Shown here piece by piece: positions 5,456 through 8,147 of a stretch of 8,147 nucleotides of DNA. The stretch is taken from assembly GCA_965655465.1 (NCBI GenBank), contig CBFHGY010000089.1, forward strand, positions 1 through 8,147, written 5' to 3'. Every line of letters starts with the position of its first letter. Position 1 is the first letter of the stretch. A program made the position numbers and the translations under genes. This DNA comes from VMCP01 sp965655465 (GTDB taxonomy: Bacteria; Bacteroidota; Bacteroidia; NS11-12g; UBA955). Under the pieces are notes generated by a model. It saw nothing but the letters and a program-made list of their open reading frames with translations, ran no database searches and was not told the DNA's origin.

Positions 5456-6389
5456 AAACATCCAACTATCGGTAGTTGTACCCCTTTTCAATGAGGAAGA
5501 AAACGTACATGCACTTTTTTCAAGAATAAAAACGGTTTTGGGAGATATGAATCTCAACAGTGAACTCATCTTTATTAATGATGGAAGTAAAGACCATACC
5601 TTGCATAAAGTTTTAATGATTGCTCATGATCACAAATGGGTGAAATACATCGATTTCTCTAGAAATTTTGGACATCAATTAGCCATATTTGCGGGAATCG
5701 AAGGCGCTAGTGGAGAGCATATTGTTATCATGGATGGCGATGGTCAAGACCCACCAGAATGCATCCCAGAATTATATAAAAAAGCATCTGAAGGCTTTGA
5801 AGTGGTTTATGCCAAACGGCGAAAACGCAATGGTGAAAATTTTATGAAAAAGTTCACTGCTAAAATGTTTTACCGCATTTTGGCACGAATAACACAAATA
5901 GAAATCCCGGTAGATACGGGTGATTTTCGAATTATTCATAGCAAAATTCGAAAAATTTTAGTATCGATGCCCGAACAGCATAAATACATACGCGGACAAA
6001 TTTCTTGGATCGGATTCAATCAAACATTTATTGAATACGACCGAGACGAGCGCATGCATGGTGAAACTAAATTCACTTATAAAAAAATGATGCGATTTGC
6101 GCTAGACGGCATCAGCAGTTTTTCTACTTGGCCTCTAAAAGTTGCCACGATAACCGGCTTTGTTGTTTCTGGAATCTCTTTCCTTTTAATTGTATACTCA
6201 CTGTATCAAAAATTCTTCGGCTATACCGAACGTGGCTGGACATCCATGCAAATCAGCATTTTGTTTCTGGGGGGAATTCAATTAATTGGTATAGGAATAC
6301 TCGGGGAATACTTAGGACGTGTAAGCGATAATGTAAAAAATCGACCCCATTACATCATTCGAAATACAAACATAGATGACAAAGCGTAG
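5445..6389 (+). CDS. GT2 polyprenyl-phosphate glycosyltransferase
   Basis: A 314-residue membrane-anchored family 2 glycosyltransferase of the DPM/GtrB/ArnC type. These transfer a sugar from a nucleotide donor to undecaprenyl or another polyprenyl phosphate on the cytoplasmic face. Visible features are VVPLFNEEENV (residues 11-21), LIFINDGSKD (41-50), and the metal-binding IMDGDGQDPP with Asp97, Asp99 and Asp102. VDTGDFRI follows with Asp160, then the DERMHGETKF block (201-210) typical of this subgroup. Two transmembrane helices at about 232-254 and 267-289 end the protein, with a short basic tail. The start is GTG at 5445; no ATG, GTG or TTG lies in frame between it and the upstream gene, and the protein then begins directly before the first beta strand. 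It overlaps the next gene by 14 bp, so the two products probably act in sequence. The sugar cannot be told from the sequence. Confidence 0.9.
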   Translation: MSDKNIQLSVVVPLFNEEENVHALFSRIKTVLGDMNLNSELIFINDGSKDHTLHKVLMIAHDHKWVKYIDFSRNFGHQLAIFAGIEGASGEHIVIMDGDGQDPPECIPELYKKASEGFEVVYAKRRKRNGENFMKKFTAKMFYRILARITQIEIPVDTGDFRIIHSKIRKILVSMPEQHKYIRGQISWIGFNQTFIEYDRDERMHGETKFTYKKMMRFALDGISSFSTWPLKVATITGFVVSGISFLLIVYSLYQKFFGYTERGWTSMQISILFLGGIQLIGIGILGEYLGRVSDNVKNRPHYIIRNTNIDDKA

Positions 6390-7923
6390 AGAAAATCTGA
6401 TTTTCTTCGGTTTGACAATATGCATATTCCTGTATTTTGGATTATTGCCCTATATCGAACACGGACCCTTTGGAATGCACCAAGGCGCACAAGCAGACCG
6501 AGCGAGTATAGCTTTTAACTACGCCAATGAATCCATGAACTTCTTCCAACCTCGTGTTATGGAAAATCGCAGCATGCACGGTATCACCGGTATGGAATTC
6601 CCTATAGTACCGTATGCAGCCGCGATTTTATTTAAGATCTTTGGATATAATGCCTTTTTTTACCGCTTAATTGAAGCGCTTCTATTTTTAGCCGGACAAT
6701 ATGCTGCATGGAAAATTGCCCGTTTTTTTGTCACCAAAATAACCCATCGCATATTGTTACATATATTGTGGGTATCGTCTCCTATTTTGATATTTTACAG
6801 CAACAATTTCCTGCCAGAAGTTCCAGCTTTGTCCCTTTCCTTGCTCGCTTGGTATCAGTTCTTCCGATATTATTACGGCATTGAGCCACGTAAATCCATG
6901 TTGGGATTTGCCTTATTTAGCAGTTTAGCTGCCCTTATAAAAATTACGTATTTAATACCCATAATTGCCCTTTTCGGCCTAATTTTAATGCAAAAACGGT
7001 TAAAAATCGCTGAATTTCCTCAAAAAAAGCGATTTCTCTTCTTTTTGACCCTTCCGGTTTTACTTGTTCCGATTTGGTATGGATATGCCCGTTTTTTAAC
7101 GGATATATCCTATAATCTCCATTTTTTACAGAAAATTAATCCCCCTGAAAGCATTGCCGAATTCTTTGAAAATTCACGCTATGCATTGAACACATGGATC
7201 GATGGGGTTTATCCGAGACAGTTTGTTATCTTATTGCTGCTCGTTTGGGGTTTTACCATTCAACGGCAGGTTAAAAATCTGGATCTCTTAGCTTGGATTT
7301 CTATTGGCTTGTTTTTTGGATTTCTCTCGATATTTATTTTATTCAATCGCCAATTCAGATATCACGACTATTATTTCATTTCCGCGGTACCCTTTTTGTT
7401 CTTTATGATGCTATACATCTATAAACAACATTTGGAACAACGGGTTATTTTCAACGGTGTAGTAGGTATAATAGCGTTAGTTGGATTATTTATATCGCCA
7501 ATTTTAAATGCGCGTCATACCAAAAAACAAGTTCTGGCTACCTATAGACAAGGCGATTACTTCTGTCAGAATGTAATTCCCAATATTGAAGATATGGAAC
7601 CCACTCGTGCGTTCATAAACCGCGAAATGGGCACTGGCGAGATAATTGTAGCATTCGACCCAAGTCCGAATACCTTATTGTATTATTTAGGCAGACAGGG
7701 CATTCGTTTGGCTCCGGATTTTGAAGAAATATTAAGTGTGGGAATTATCCAAACGAAAATTGACGAAAAATGCTTGGCCAAACCTTATATTATAATCAAT
7801 AAATATTTCGACCTGCCTGAAGAACATTACATCCACGAACTCATAGAGAGCAAACCCGTTTTCCAAAATGGGCAAATATGGATATTCAAACTCAAAAAGG
7901 AACGATTTAATATTCCCGATTAA
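6376..7923 (+). CDS. Polytopic GT-C glycosyltransferase (ArnT/PMT-like)
   Basis: A 515-residue inner-membrane protein with about ten hydrophobic helices in residues 8-375, followed by a soluble C-terminal domain from about 380. Features of the GT39/GT83-like superfamily are visible. A first periplasmic loop carries an acidic residue (Asp41 in HQGAQADRA). A loop block resembling the family's G-x-P-P motif follows (TGMEFPIVPY, 71-80), with KIFGYNAFFYRL (87-98) after it, then ALIKITYLIP (186-195) and YHDYYFISAVPF (329-340). Such enzymes take a sugar from a polyprenyl-phosphate carrier and transfer it to lipid A, glycan or protein on the periplasmic side. The upstream overlapping GT2 is the natural source of that donor, as with ArnC and ArnT. 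Only one Asp, not the DE or DD pair of PMTs, is clear in the first loop. The acceptor is unknown; a lipid, surface glycan or O-glycoprotein is possible. Confidence 0.85.
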   Translation: MTKRRENLIFFGLTICIFLYFGLLPYIEHGPFGMHQGAQADRASIAFNYANESMNFFQPRVMENRSMHGITGMEFPIVPYAAAILFKIFGYNAFFYRLIEALLFLAGQYAAWKIARFFVTKITHRILLHILWVSSPILIFYSNNFLPEVPALSLSLLAWYQFFRYYYGIEPRKSMLGFALFSSLAALIKITYLIPIIALFGLILMQKRLKIAEFPQKKRFLFFLTLPVLLVPIWYGYARFLTDISYNLHFLQKINPPESIAEFFENSRYALNTWIDGVYPRQFVILLLLVWGFTIQRQVKNLDLLAWISIGLFFGFLSIFILFNRQFRYHDYYFISAVPFLFFMMLYIYKQHLEQRVIFNGVVGIIALVGLFISPILNARHTKKQVLATYRQGDYFCQNVIPNIEDMEPTRAFINREMGTGEIIVAFDPSPNTLLYYLGRQGIRLAPDFEEILSVGIIQTKIDEKCLAKPYIIINKYFDLPEEHYIHELIESKPVFQNGQIWIFKLKKERFNIPD

Positions 7924-8007
7924 ATTTCATAAGCATTCAGGAAAAAACGCCGCTTAAGGCATTCAAAGCTTGCATGTTGTCAAATTGAAGTGCGTATTAC
8001 CACAAAT
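7924..8007. other. Convergent intergenic region without a clear terminator
   Basis: These 84 bases separate the plus-strand GT-C gene from the incoming minus-strand gene. I looked for a stem-loop with a T-run in either direction and found only weak pairings and a short direct repeat, GCATTCA (near 7933 and 7958). No RNA gene or open frame of note is present. Confidence 0.5.
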
Positions 8008-8147
8008 TTATCCGTTAAAAGGATAATAAACTTGTAATCCGAAACCACCTCCATGAAACTCAGAAGGTACTAACATCGATTCTATTCCCCTTAAATAAAG
8101 AGACCACATTAGCTTGTTACCGTTTATAAATCCTGAGTTAAAATCAA
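8008..8147 (-). CDS. 3' end of an unidentified protein gene, cut by the window edge
   Basis: Reading leftward from 8147, one frame stays open for 45 codons and ends at the TAA at 8010-8008; the other two minus-strand frames hit stops at once. The encoded C-terminus includes NKLMWSLYLRGIES, then FHGGGFGLQVYYPFNG at the very end. The alternating hydrophobic and polar residues and the aromatic, glycine-rich end (GFGLQVYYPF) resemble the last strands of an outer-membrane beta-barrel, but the fragment is too short to name a family. The start codon and most of the protein lie beyond the right edge. It converges on the GT-C gene, so it is not part of that operon. Confidence 0.6.
   Translation of the reverse strand, partial: DFNSGFINGNKLMWSLYLRGIESMLVPSEFHGGGFGLQVYYPFNG

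Noticed and set aside
6269..6274. Six-G run in the GT2 gene as a slippage site
   Set aside because: It is short and encodes a conserved Gly-Gly in a membrane helix; six bases is not unusual enough to report.
8003..8010. TAAATTTG on the minus strand at the end of the partial gene
   Set aside because: It overlaps the stop codon, has no -33 partner at the right distance, and no gene follows except antisense to the GT-C gene.

Overview
The window looks like chromosomal, housekeeping-type DNA from a member of the Bacteroidota (Bacteroidetes). The base composition is AT-rich, gene starts lack good Shine-Dalgarno sequences, and several gene starts are preceded by perfect matches to the Bacteroidetes -7 element TAnnTTTG. 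The gene content also fits: a phosphosulfolactate synthase next to a large TPR protein, a thioredoxin lipoprotein and a methylmalonyl-CoA epimerase. I cannot name the genus. I see no mobile element, CRISPR array, tRNA, rRNA, phage gene or defence gene.

Left part (23-2092, minus strand): an iscS-iscU-iscA cluster for iron-sulfur cluster assembly, transcribed right to left. It comprises the cysteine desulfurase (sulfur donor), the scaffold and an A-type carrier, all with their key Cys/His/Lys residues intact. Two tandem promoter candidates lie upstream of iscS and a good one lies between iscS and iscU. Divergent from iscS is a plus-strand methylmalonyl-CoA epimerase gene (2230-2634). Its stop codon overlaps that of the next, oppositely oriented gene through a shared TTAA.

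Middle (2631-5403, minus strand): read in transcription order, a thioredoxin-domain lipoprotein, a 485-residue acidic-headed TPR protein, and a ComA/YitD-family phosphosulfolactate synthase. The last two are tightly coupled (4-nt gap with the preferred start). A 13-bp hairpin separates the thioredoxin gene from the TPR gene.

Right part (5445-7923, plus strand): a two-gene operon with a 14-bp overlap. It encodes a GT2 polyprenyl-phosphate glycosyltransferase with two C-terminal membrane helices, and a polytopic GT-C (ArnT/PMT-like) glycosyltransferase. The expected division of labour is that the first charges a lipid carrier with a sugar on the cytoplasmic face and the second transfers that sugar to an acceptor on the periplasmic face. 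The last 140 bases hold the 3' end of a minus-strand gene whose start lies outside the window.

The most distinctive signal is regulatory. Three genes (thioredoxin lipoprotein, GT2, TPR) have a perfect TAnnTTTG exactly 4 nt before the start codon, which predicts leaderless or nearly leaderless mRNAs. I found no convincing evidence of an undescribed multi-gene system.
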